NCBI GenBank assembly: GCA_024543015.1
Contig: JAMXCY010000059.1
Location: 1-6,530, forward strand
Direction: 5' to 3'
From: Candidatus Omnitrophota bacterium
GTDB lineage: Bacteria; Omnitrophota; Gorgyraeia; JAFGHF01
DNA length: 6,530 bases
Both the position numbers and the translations under genes were made by a program. Under the pieces are notes generated by a model. It did no database searches. It saw only the letters and a program-made list of their open reading frames with translations, and was not told the DNA's origin. Within the stretch, counting starts at the first letter, position 1. The number at the start of each line of letters is the position of its first letter. Below are positions 1 to 5,148 of this stretch, in pieces.

Positions 1-1
1 A

Positions 2-403
2 AAATTTATTCCTTTGAGCATCTTAAGACTGCTAGAGGGTAAAAAAATCCCGGTTTACGGGAAAGGAGAGAATATCCGGGAATGGCTTTATGTTTCTGAT
101 TGTGCTCAAGCTATTTGGTTGATAACTAAAAGAGGAAAAATAGGCCAAGTATATAATGTCGGAAGCAATATAGAAAAAAGAAATATTGACGTGGCTAAAA
201 AGTTAGTTACTTTATTAGGAAAATCACAAAATTATATAAAATTTGTAAAAGACAGGCCTGGTCACGATTTTCGCTACTTTTTAGACACTAAAAAGATAAA
301 AAAAGAATTAGGCTGGAATCCTAAAATTAATTTTGACAAAGGACTTCGCAAAACTTTAACCTGGTGCCTGGAGCACAGAAAATGGATGCTTAGTAAGAAA
401 TAA
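2..403 (+). CDS. rfbB: dTDP-glucose 4,6-dehydratase, C-terminal part (5' end outside window)
   Basis: This enzyme converts dTDP-glucose to dTDP-4-keto-6-deoxyglucose in the cytoplasm, the second step towards dTDP-rhamnose and related deoxysugars. The frame is open from the window edge and shows 133 residues, roughly the last 40% of a family member of about 330-350 residues. The visible part matches the substrate-binding end of the extended SDR fold: a FIPLSI segment, EGKKIPVYGKGENIREWLYV (the highly conserved R-[DE]-W-L-[YF]-V block), then VYNVGSNIEKRN, FVKDRPGHDFRY and KELGWNPKINFDKGLRKT. The DRPGHD block is characteristic of RfbB. The NAD-binding and catalytic YxxxK region lies upstream and is not seen. 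A TTG at 14 is only an internal codon. It is separated from the next gene by 212 bp and probably ends a dTDP-sugar operon. Another nucleotide-sugar 4,6-dehydratase is possible but less likely. Confidence 0.92.
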   Translation, partial: KFIPLSILRLLEGKKIPVYGKGENIREWLYVSDCAQAIWLITKRGKIGQVYNVGSNIEKRNIDVAKKLVTLLGKSQNYIKFVKDRPGHDFRYFLDTKKIKKELGWNPKINFDKGLRKTLTWCLEHRKWMLSKK

Positions 404-425
404 ACTTAGTTAATATAGTTTATTT
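398..425. repeat. AT-rich inverted repeat over the rfbB stop codon
   Basis: AAATAAACT (398-406) is the exact reverse complement of AGTTTATTT (417-425), with a 10-nt loop. It covers the TAA stop at 401-403. The stem is nearly all A-T and no T-run follows it, so it is not a convincing intrinsic terminator. It could be a weak 3'-end RNA hairpin or chance in AT-rich DNA. Confidence 0.35.
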
Positions 426-483
426 GGCTTGACTTCGTGTAGCGGCTTCTTAGGGTTGATTCCGAAAATATCAGTAATAATTC

Positions 484-607
484 AATATATAACTAAAAAA
501 GCCTACTAAACATTTGCTTTTTGGCAAATCCCTCCGTTTTTCCCCTTAAAACATTGTATTATTTGTAAAAGATTTATCCTTGACAGAGGCCTTTTTAGTT
601 CTATACT
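484..607. repeat. widely spaced imperfect inverted repeat ending in the regulator promoter
   Basis: Positions 491-504 (AACTAAAAAAGCCT) pair with 587-600 (AGGCCTTTTTAGTT) at 13 of 14 positions. Extending outward to 484 and 607 gives 18 of 21 pairs. The arms are 82 nt apart, and the right arm fills the spacer and -10 hexamer of the promoter at 580-607. It could be the ends of a very small mobile element, paired protein-binding sites, or a chance match in AT-rich DNA. No target duplication was seen. Confidence 0.4.
580..607 (+). promoter_or_regulatory. sigma-70-type promoter of the MarR-type regulator
   Basis: The -35 hexamer TTGACA (580-585) is a perfect consensus. It is followed by a 16-bp spacer and the -10 hexamer TATACT (602-607), which has one mismatch to TATAAT. 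The expected start of transcription, 6-8 bases after the -10, is about 613-616, at or just before the ATG at 616. The call rests on hexamer match and spacing only. Confidence 0.7.
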
Positions 608-608
608 A

Positions 609-627
609 ATGTTCAATGAATGAACAT
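609..627. promoter_or_regulatory. candidate operator palindrome at the transcription/translation start
   Basis: ATGTTCA (609-615) and TGAACAT (621-627) form a perfect 7-bp inverted repeat with a 5-bp centre. It begins two bases after the -10 hexamer and covers the expected transcription start and the first codons of the MarR-type gene. A dimer bound here would block initiation. Size and symmetry suit a winged-helix dimer, so autoregulation is inferred but not shown. Confidence 0.5.
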
Positions 628-948
628 AGCATAAAAGAAGACATTTTCAATATCTTACGGCTCCTTTCCTCAAATGACTCTTTAACCCAGAGAGATTTAT
701 CCACTCACTTAGGATTCTCGCTGGGTAAAACCAATTATCTCTTAAATTCTCTCATTCAGAAAAACCTTATAAAGATTAGAAATTTCACTGTTAGAGCAAA
801 TAAGCTTAAGAAAATAAAATACATCTTAACCAAAATGGGCTTTGAGGAAAAATTGCATCTTACCTATCACTTCTTAAAAAGAAAAGAAAAGGAATTCAAC
901 CATTTAAAAAAAGAATGGGAAGAACTGAAGACAGCCAATGTTGAATGA
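616..948 (+). CDS. MarR-family EPS-associated transcriptional regulator
   Basis: A small (110 aa) cytoplasmic DNA-binding protein resembling the EPS-associated MarR-type family (the TIGR04176 type, recognised from memory of its pattern), whose members sit in exopolysaccharide gene regions. Residues 7-17 form the first helix (KEDIFNILRLL). A helix-turn-helix spans about 23-53 (LTQRDLSTHLGFSLGKTNYLLNSLIQK), with the typical LGFSLGKTNYLL recognition-helix segment. A basic wing follows at about 57-70. The C-terminal residues 82-105 are highly charged (FLKRKEKEFNHLKKEWEEL) and probably form a dimerising helix or coiled coil. The ATG at 616 is the only sensible start: an in-frame TAA lies at 607-609, and the protein begins where the family does. 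There is no Shine-Dalgarno, and the promoter suggests a leaderless mRNA. Base composition is AT-rich like rfbB. It probably regulates the adjacent polysaccharide genes, which is inference from context. Confidence 0.85.
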   Translation: MNEHSIKEDIFNILRLLSSNDSLTQRDLSTHLGFSLGKTNYLLNSLIQKNLIKIRNFTVRANKLKKIKYILTKMGFEEKLHLTYHFLKRKEKEFNHLKKEWEELKTANVE

Positions 949-1033
949 TTAAATGGATAGTAATTTGTGGTTCAATAATAGATGCTTAAACAGCTATAAA
1001 AACTACAGAAAAAATACAGGATTTAGGAATTAA

Positions 1034-1058
1034 TTGAATTGGAGAAATTGTTTATAAA
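1034..1058 (+). promoter_or_regulatory. weak candidate promoter before the nonulosonate gene run
   Basis: In the 139-bp gap before the aminotransferase gene, TATAAA (1053-1058) resembles a -10 hexamer. The best -35-like hexamer, TTGAAT (1034-1039), is only 13 bp away, which is too close for a normal sigma-70 promoter. With 17-bp spacing the -35 would be TTAATT at 1030-1035, a poor match. The operon may have a weak or activator-dependent promoter here or be read through from the regulator. Confidence 0.2.
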
Positions 1059-1073
1059 ATGTAATAGGAATGC

Positions 1074-1081
1074 GAGGCGAG
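1074..1081 (+). promoter_or_regulatory. ribosome binding site deciding the start at 1088
   Basis: The purine-rich GAGGCGAG lies about 6-10 nt upstream of the ATG at 1088. The alternative in-frame ATG at 1070 has AGGA directly touching it with no spacer, so it is unlikely to be used. Confidence 0.5.
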
Positions 1082-1087
1082 AATCAA

Positions 1088-2434
1088 ATGGCAATGAATT
1101 TGAATAATTCAAAAAAAGATAAGATTAATAAGGGGCTTAAAATGTGGGAGCAAGCCAAGAAATTGATTCCCGGAGGCAACGGTCTTTTATCAAAACGTCC
1201 CGAGAGGTATGCCCCTGATATTTGGCCTGCATATTTTAGTAAAGCAAAAGGTGTTGAGGTTTGGGATCTAGACAACATTAAATATATTGATATGGCATAT
1301 ATGGGGGTTGGTACATCTATTCTTGGTTATAGCGATAACGATGTTGATGCCGCGGTTAAAACGGCCATTGATAGAGGAATAAATACAACTTTAAATGCTC
1401 CCGAAGAGGTATATTTAGCTAAAAAGTTAGTTGAACTTAATCCTTTTGCCGGTAGCGTTAAGTTTACACGAACAGGGGGCGAAGCTATGGCCGTAACTGT
1501 TCGTATAGCTCGGGCATATACGGGAAGAGACAAAGTAGCGTTTAGCGGATACCATGGGTGGTGCGATTGGTATCTTGCCGCTAATTTATCTGGAGAAAAT
1601 AAACTAGAGGGGCATTTGCTTCCCGGCCTTTTTCCTAAGGGAGTACCGGCTGGATTGCGGGGCACAGCGTTACCGTTTGAATACAATAATGTCGAAGCAT
1701 TCAAGGAATTAGTCAGCCGACACAAAGATATAGGAACCATTGTTATTGAGGGCGCAAGGTATAGTTTACCTTCAAGAGAGTTCATTCAGGTGATTAAATC
1801 TGTTGCTCAAGAAAATAAGATGGTTGTCATTTTTGATGAAATAACTTCTGGGTGGAGAATAACAGACGGAGGTGTTTATAAAAAAATCGGCTTTCAGCCA
1901 GACATTGTAGTCTATGGAAAAGCAATGGGCAATGGTTTTGCTATTGCGGCCATTGTTGGCAGGCATGAGGTTATGGATGCTGCTCAAGATAGTTTTATCA
2001 GCAGTACTTTCTGGACCGAAAGGGTTGGTTTCGTTGCAGCTTTAGCAACTATTAAAAAACTGATACAAAATAAAGTTTGGGAGCACTTAATTGGAGTAGG
2101 AACGAAAATAGGAGAAGGATGGGAGTCGCTTGCGAAAAAATATTCTATCAAGCTCCATGTTACGGATTTTAAGCCGCTTATTACTATGAAATTTGAGTAC
2201 GATAAGCTAAATTCTGCGATTGCAACACTTTTTATTCAGGAAATGCTCAAAAAGGGCTATCTTGCTTCAACGAGCGTCTATGTTTCTTACGCCCATACGA
2301 ATAAAATAGTTGAACAATATTTAAAAAGCGTTGATGAAGTTTTTGCAATCATTTCAGAGGCTATTAATACAGACTCTGTATATCAAAAATTAGAAACAAA
2401 AGTGAAAGAAGAAGGTTTTAAAAGGTTAACTTAA
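1088..2434 (+). CDS. class III PLP aminotransferase, glutamate-1-semialdehyde aminomutase-like
   Basis: A 448-aa cytoplasmic PLP enzyme of fold type I, class III. Numbered from ATG 1088, key sites are: LIPGGNGLLSKRPE (26-39), the cofactor phosphate loop TGGEAM (129-134) inside FTRTGGEAMAVTVRIARAYTGRDK, YHGW (155-158) that stacks on PLP, IFDE (248-251) with Asp250 for the pyridine nitrogen, and VYGKAMGNG (275-283) with Lys278 as the Schiff-base lysine. ISSTFW near residue 303 supplies the usual phosphate-binding Thr. Length and order match HemL-type enzymes, but the usual EPVAGN-type block is replaced by EGARYSLPSREF (221-232). That and the position beside neuA/neuB-like genes argue for a sugar-pathway transaminase or aminomutase and not tetrapyrrole synthesis. 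The substrate is unknown. ATG 1088 is preferred over 1070 on Shine-Dalgarno spacing, and ATG 1094 is a third option. It is the first gene of the run, 13 bp before the next. Confidence 0.85.
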   Translation: MAMNLNNSKKDKINKGLKMWEQAKKLIPGGNGLLSKRPERYAPDIWPAYFSKAKGVEVWDLDNIKYIDMAYMGVGTSILGYSDNDVDAAVKTAIDRGINTTLNAPEEVYLAKKLVELNPFAGSVKFTRTGGEAMAVTVRIARAYTGRDKVAFSGYHGWCDWYLAANLSGENKLEGHLLPGLFPKGVPAGLRGTALPFEYNNVEAFKELVSRHKDIGTIVIEGARYSLPSREFIQVIKSVAQENKMVVIFDEITSGWRITDGGVYKKIGFQPDIVVYGKAMGNGFAIAAIVGRHEVMDAAQDSFISSTFWTERVGFVAALATIKKLIQNKVWEHLIGVGTKIGEGWESLAKKYSIKLHVTDFKPLITMKFEYDKLNSAIATLFIQEMLKKGYLASTSVYVSYAHTNKIVEQYLKSVDEVFAIISEAINTDSVYQKLETKVKEEGFKRLT

Positions 2435-2447
2435 GGATTGTATAAAT

Positions 2448-3626
2448 ATGCGTAAAGAATTTTTAGTATTTGGCTCGCCGTGCATTGAAGATTCAGAAAT
2501 ATTGGAAGTAGTCAAGGTGCTTAAAAGCGGCTGGCTGGGAACCGGCCCGCGCGTAGCCCGGTTTGAAAAAGATTTCCTTAACTATAAACAAAGTAATTTC
2601 GCTATTGCCGTGAATTCTTGCACCGCCGCCCTGCACTTGAGCCTTATTGCTTCAGGAGTCGGGGCAGGAGATGAGGTGATTACCACCGCTTTAACCTTTT
2701 GCGCCACGATAAATGCCATTTTACATGCGGGGGCAAAGCCGGTCTTGGCTGACATTGACCCGGTTACCATGAATATTGATCCCGTAAGGGTGGAGGAAAA
2801 AATCACTGAAAATACAAAAGCATTGCTCTTGGTCCATTTCGCCGGACGGCCCTGCGACATGGAAAATTTATGCCGGATAGCCAAAAAACATAATTTAAAG
2901 ATTATTGAGGATTGTGCCCATGCGATTGAAAGTGAATACAGAGGAAAGAAAGTAGGCTCGTTGGGTGATTTTGGCTGCTTCAGCTTTTATGTCACCAAAA
3001 ATATTGTCACTGGCGAAGGGGGCATGGTATTGACCAAGAACGAAGAAGACGCCGCGCGAATTAAAATGCTGGCTTTACATGGCATGACTAAAGATGCCTG
3101 GAAACGCTTTTCCGATCGAGGATATAAACATTACTACGTTACTGAATGCGGGTTTAAATATAATATGATGGATATCCAGGCGGCTATAGGGATTCATCAA
3201 TTGCAGCGCGTAGAGCAATACTGGCAAAGGCGCCGGCACCATTGGCAAAGGTACAGTGAAGCATTTGCTGATATGCCCATTGTAATTCCCGCCGCTGCAC
3301 CTGAAGATACCCGTCACGCCTATCACCTTTACACCATACTAGTTGATAAAGATATAGTAGGCATCAGCCGGGATGAGTTTTTAGAGGAAATGACCGCGCG
3401 TAACATAGGGGTAGGAGTGCATTATCTCAGTATCCCTGAGCACCCCTATTATCAGCAAGTTTGCGGCTATGATCTTAAGGACTATCCTCATGCGGCGCAG
3501 GTTGGCCGCCAGACGCTTAGCCTTCCTCTTTCAGCTAAACTTAATGATGATGACTTAGATGATGTGATAAGCGCGGTAAAAGATATTGTTGTAAGCCGTT
3601 CAGTGGTTCAAAGGAGGGGAGTGTGA
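2448..3626 (+). CDS. DegT/DnrJ/EryC1/StrS-family sugar aminotransferase
   Basis: A 392-aa PLP-dependent enzyme that transfers an amino group from glutamate to a keto-sugar, usually a 4-keto nucleotide sugar. The N-terminus has the family SGWLGTGPRVARFE (27-40). VNSCTAALHLSL (55-66) is the PLP phosphate region, EDCAHAIES (154-162) carries Asp155 for the PLP nitrogen, and CFSFYVTKNIVTGEGG (177-192) carries the Schiff-base Lys184. FKYNMMDIQAAIG and the C-terminal VGVHYLSIPEHPYY are also typical of sugar transaminases such as ArnB, PseC, LegC and WbpE, and length is normal. AAGGA at 2433-2437 lies 10 nt before ATG 2448. The gene follows the class III enzyme by 13 bp and overlaps the cytidylyltransferase by four bases (GTGA). 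It probably aminates the hexose precursor of the nonulosonic acid (compare LegC/PseC), but which keto-sugar cannot be read from sequence. G+C is visibly higher than in the genes to the left. Confidence 0.9.
   Translation: MRKEFLVFGSPCIEDSEILEVVKVLKSGWLGTGPRVARFEKDFLNYKQSNFAIAVNSCTAALHLSLIASGVGAGDEVITTALTFCATINAILHAGAKPVLADIDPVTMNIDPVRVEEKITENTKALLLVHFAGRPCDMENLCRIAKKHNLKIIEDCAHAIESEYRGKKVGSLGDFGCFSFYVTKNIVTGEGGMVLTKNEEDAARIKMLALHGMTKDAWKRFSDRGYKHYYVTECGFKYNMMDIQAAIGIHQLQRVEQYWQRRRHHWQRYSEAFADMPIVIPAAAPEDTRHAYHLYTILVDKDIVGISRDEFLEEMTARNIGVGVHYLSIPEHPYYQQVCGYDLKDYPHAAQVGRQTLSLPLSAKLNDDDLDDVISAVKDIVVSRSVVQRRGV
3612..3617 (+). promoter_or_regulatory. strong Shine-Dalgarno site for the GTG start at 3623
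   Basis: A full AGGAGG lies 5 nt upstream of GTG 3623, inside the last codons of the DegT-type gene. It decides the non-ATG start, since the cytidylyltransferase motif IPARGGSKG begins only five residues later and no ATG is available near it. Confidence 0.8.
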
Positions 3627-4357
3627 TATTGGGTGTTATTCCCGCCCGGGGAGGCAGTAAGGGCCTTGCAGGAAAGCATACTAAACTTTTATGCGGTAAA
3701 CCGATGATTGGATATACCATCGAAGCGGCTAAAAGGGCAAAAATGCTTGATAGAATTGTAGTGTCTACTGAAGATGTCGAGATAGCTGAAGCGTCAAGGA
3801 GATTCGGCGTTGAGGTGATAAACCGGCCCAAGGAATTATCAACTGATGAAGCCAATATCGATGGGGCCTTGAAACACGCCGTTACAGCCGTTGAAAAAAG
3901 TGGCCTTCAAACTAAAATTGTTGTCTGGTTACAGGCAAATGTGCCTATTAGAGAAAAAGGTGTTATTGATGCGGTAGTTGATAAGTTAATAAATTCTGAC
4001 GCCGATTCAGTGATGACTGTGTCTGAGGTTGGCTGGCCCTTAGAGAAGGCGTCCAAAATTGTAAATGGATATGTTGAGAATTATTGGGGTAAATCGCCGC
4101 AAGGACCGCGGCGTCAGGATTACCAGGACGCTTACATAAGCAATGGAGCAGTATATGCCATGCGTCGGGACGTTTTAATGAGGAATCAAGGACCTGAGGA
4201 GTCTTATGATTACTTCCTGGGAAAGAAAATTTTGTCTTATATTTTATCTCAATTTGAACAGGGCATTGAAATAGATTATCCTGATGAGTTCTTGTTATGC
4301 GAGATGTTTTTGCAGCGAAAAGCGCAGAAGCGCATAATACTAGAGGAAGTAAGATGA
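3623..4357 (+). CDS. acylneuraminate-type cytidylyltransferase (CMP-nonulosonic acid synthetase)
   Basis: This 244-aa cytoplasmic enzyme activates a nonulosonic acid with CTP to give the CMP-sugar used by glycosyltransferases (NeuA, PtmB, LegF and PseF group). The N-terminal nucleotide-binding loop is IPARGGSKGLAGKHTKLLCGKP (6-27), where families usually have GKN. RIVVSTEDVEIAE (44-56), FGVEVINRPKELSTD (61-75), SNGAVYAM (173-180) and EIDYPDEFLLCE (216-227) follow in normal order, with Asp218 and Asp221 as likely metal ligands. The block that usually reads LQPTSPLR is LQANVPIR (103-110). Length is typical of the bacterial single-domain form. Translation starts at GTG, overlapping the upstream stop (GTGA), and the gene ends by overlapping the next start (ATGA), so coupling is expected. 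Its closest kin are probably PtmB/LegF types, given the PtmA-like SDR downstream. The exact acid activated is not determinable. Confidence 0.9.
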   Translation: MILGVIPARGGSKGLAGKHTKLLCGKPMIGYTIEAAKRAKMLDRIVVSTEDVEIAEASRRFGVEVINRPKELSTDEANIDGALKHAVTAVEKSGLQTKIVVWLQANVPIREKGVIDAVVDKLINSDADSVMTVSEVGWPLEKASKIVNGYVENYWGKSPQGPRRQDYQDAYISNGAVYAMRRDVLMRNQGPEESYDYFLGKKILSYILSQFEQGIEIDYPDEFLLCEMFLQRKAQKRIILEEVR

Positions 4358-5148
4358 TTAAGATAGCGACGCCAATCTCACATTTGTTTGAAAACTCACA
4401 ATTTGCTAAGGAAATTATCAGCAATTCTGACTGTTTAGAGTGCCGTGATCATAGCTTAAGTAGGGATTTTGATAATCAGGAATTGTTTCATTGTGGAATT
4501 CAGCCGATTCACAAGATACATGAGGATGATTTCGCCTTTTTACAAAAAATAGCCAAGGTAAAACCTCAATTGCGGTTGATTTCCTTTCATATGGGGTCGT
4601 CATACGGGGAGCCGGAGTTGAAAAATAATATGTATTGCCCCCAAGGTAAAGAATATACCCAGGAAGAGCTAATTTCTAATGCCGGAGAGAATTTTCGCCA
4701 AATTAAGGCAATATTAGGAGAGAAAGTCTCCCTGGCCGTAGAAAATAATAATTATTATCCTACCGGCGCCTATAATTACGTAACTGATGCTGATTTTATT
4801 AGTGAGGTGGTGGAGAATAACAAAGTACTACTGGTGTTGGATATATCCCATGCCCGGATAACTGCCCACAACAAAAAAATAGATTACTCAACCTACCTAA
4901 GGCATTTACCGTTAGCCGAGTGCATACAGCTACATATAGGTAACTATGGTATTAATCATGATAATATTGCTTTTGACAGCCACCAAATGCCTAAGGATGA
5001 GGAATGGAATGAGGTTAGAGCGCTTCTATCCCAAAATAGAAGTATAAAATATCTGACTGTAGAAACCTATAACGATAAAGATGAACTTATTGGTTCATTA
5101 AAGGAGGCTAGGAGGATAATTGATGAGTTATCTGGAAAACCTATTTAG
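4354..5148 (+). CDS. xylose isomerase-like TIM-barrel protein (sugar isomerase/epimerase fold)
   Basis: A 264-aa probable cytoplasmic, metal-dependent TIM-barrel protein of the AP-endonuclease-2/xylose-isomerase-like superfamily. Candidate ligands stand at the ends of successive beta strands: His79 in SFHMGSSYG, Glu130 in SLAVENNNYY, Asp163 and His166 in LLVLDISHA, His194 in IQLHIGNYG, His210 in DSHQMP, and Glu237 in LTVETYND. The D-x-x-H followed by LHxxN and a late Glu is the superfamily pattern. No signal peptide or membrane segment is seen. ATG 4354 overlaps the preceding stop (ATGA) and has GAGGA at 4343-4347 six bases upstream. An in-frame ATG at 4297 would overlap 61 bp and lacks such a site. 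Its place between NeuA-like and SDR genes suggests isomerisation, epimerisation or hydrolysis of a sugar precursor. A DUF692-like oxygenase or an endonuclease-type role cannot be excluded, and no specific function is claimed. Confidence 0.8.
   Translation: MIKIATPISHLFENSQFAKEIISNSDCLECRDHSLSRDFDNQELFHCGIQPIHKIHEDDFAFLQKIAKVKPQLRLISFHMGSSYGEPELKNNMYCPQGKEYTQEELISNAGENFRQIKAILGEKVSLAVENNNYYPTGAYNYVTDADFISEVVENNKVLLVLDISHARITAHNKKIDYSTYLRHLPLAECIQLHIGNYGINHDNIAFDSHQMPKDEEWNEVRALLSQNRSIKYLTVETYNDKDELIGSLKEARRIIDELSGKPI
5110..5116 (+). promoter_or_regulatory. Shine-Dalgarno site deciding the SDR start at 5123
   Basis: AGGAGGA lies six bases before ATG 5123, within the upstream coding sequence. 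It favours the ATG over the in-frame TTG at 5120. A second AAGGAGG at 5101-5107 lies too far away to be the main site. Confidence 0.75.

Larger units (their letters stand above)
404..615. other. intergenic region between rfbB and the MarR-type gene
   Basis: No credible coding frame or RNA gene was found here. The region holds a short hairpin (ATTTGC 512-517 with GCAAAT 524-529), a widely spaced imperfect inverted repeat (484-504 with 587-607), and a strong promoter at its right end. No clear rho-independent terminator follows rfbB. The hairpin at 512-529 is followed only seven bases later by a five-T run and has a weak six-pair stem. Confidence 0.6.

Noticed and set aside
436..450. GTGTAGCGGC as an ops/JUMPstart-type element for RfaH
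   Set aside because: It shares only a few bases with the ops core GGCGGTAGC and lacks the expected arrangement in a long leader.
429..461. TTGACT (429-434) and TTGATT (456-461) as -35 boxes of further promoters
   Set aside because: Neither has a credible -10 hexamer at 16-18 bp. The promoter at 580-607 is far better.
512..541. Hairpin ATTTGC/GCAAAT followed by TTTTT as a terminator for rfbB
   Set aside because: The stem is only six pairs and AT-rich, and the T-run starts seven bases after it, so it does not meet the usual intrinsic terminator form.
1070..1087. Earlier ATG for the class III aminotransferase
   Set aside because: Its only Shine-Dalgarno-like AGGA touches the ATG with no spacer, while ATG 1088 has a better-placed purine-rich site.
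1327..1785. Open reading frame of 152 codons on the minus strand, and similar minus-strand frames at 2582-2884, 3541-3855 and 3963-4424
   Set aside because: They lie opposite well-supported genes, show no recognisable protein motifs and have no convincing independent start signals.
1088..2434. Annotation as hemL (tetrapyrrole biosynthesis)
   Set aside because: The conserved EPVAGN-like block is absent and all neighbours are sugar genes, so the hemL function is not supported by context.
4297..4353. Upstream ATG extending the TIM-barrel protein by 19 residues
   Set aside because: The extension overlaps the cytidylyltransferase by about 60 bp, has no Shine-Dalgarno and is unlike a family N-terminus. 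ATG 4354 forms an ATGA overlap with a good upstream site.
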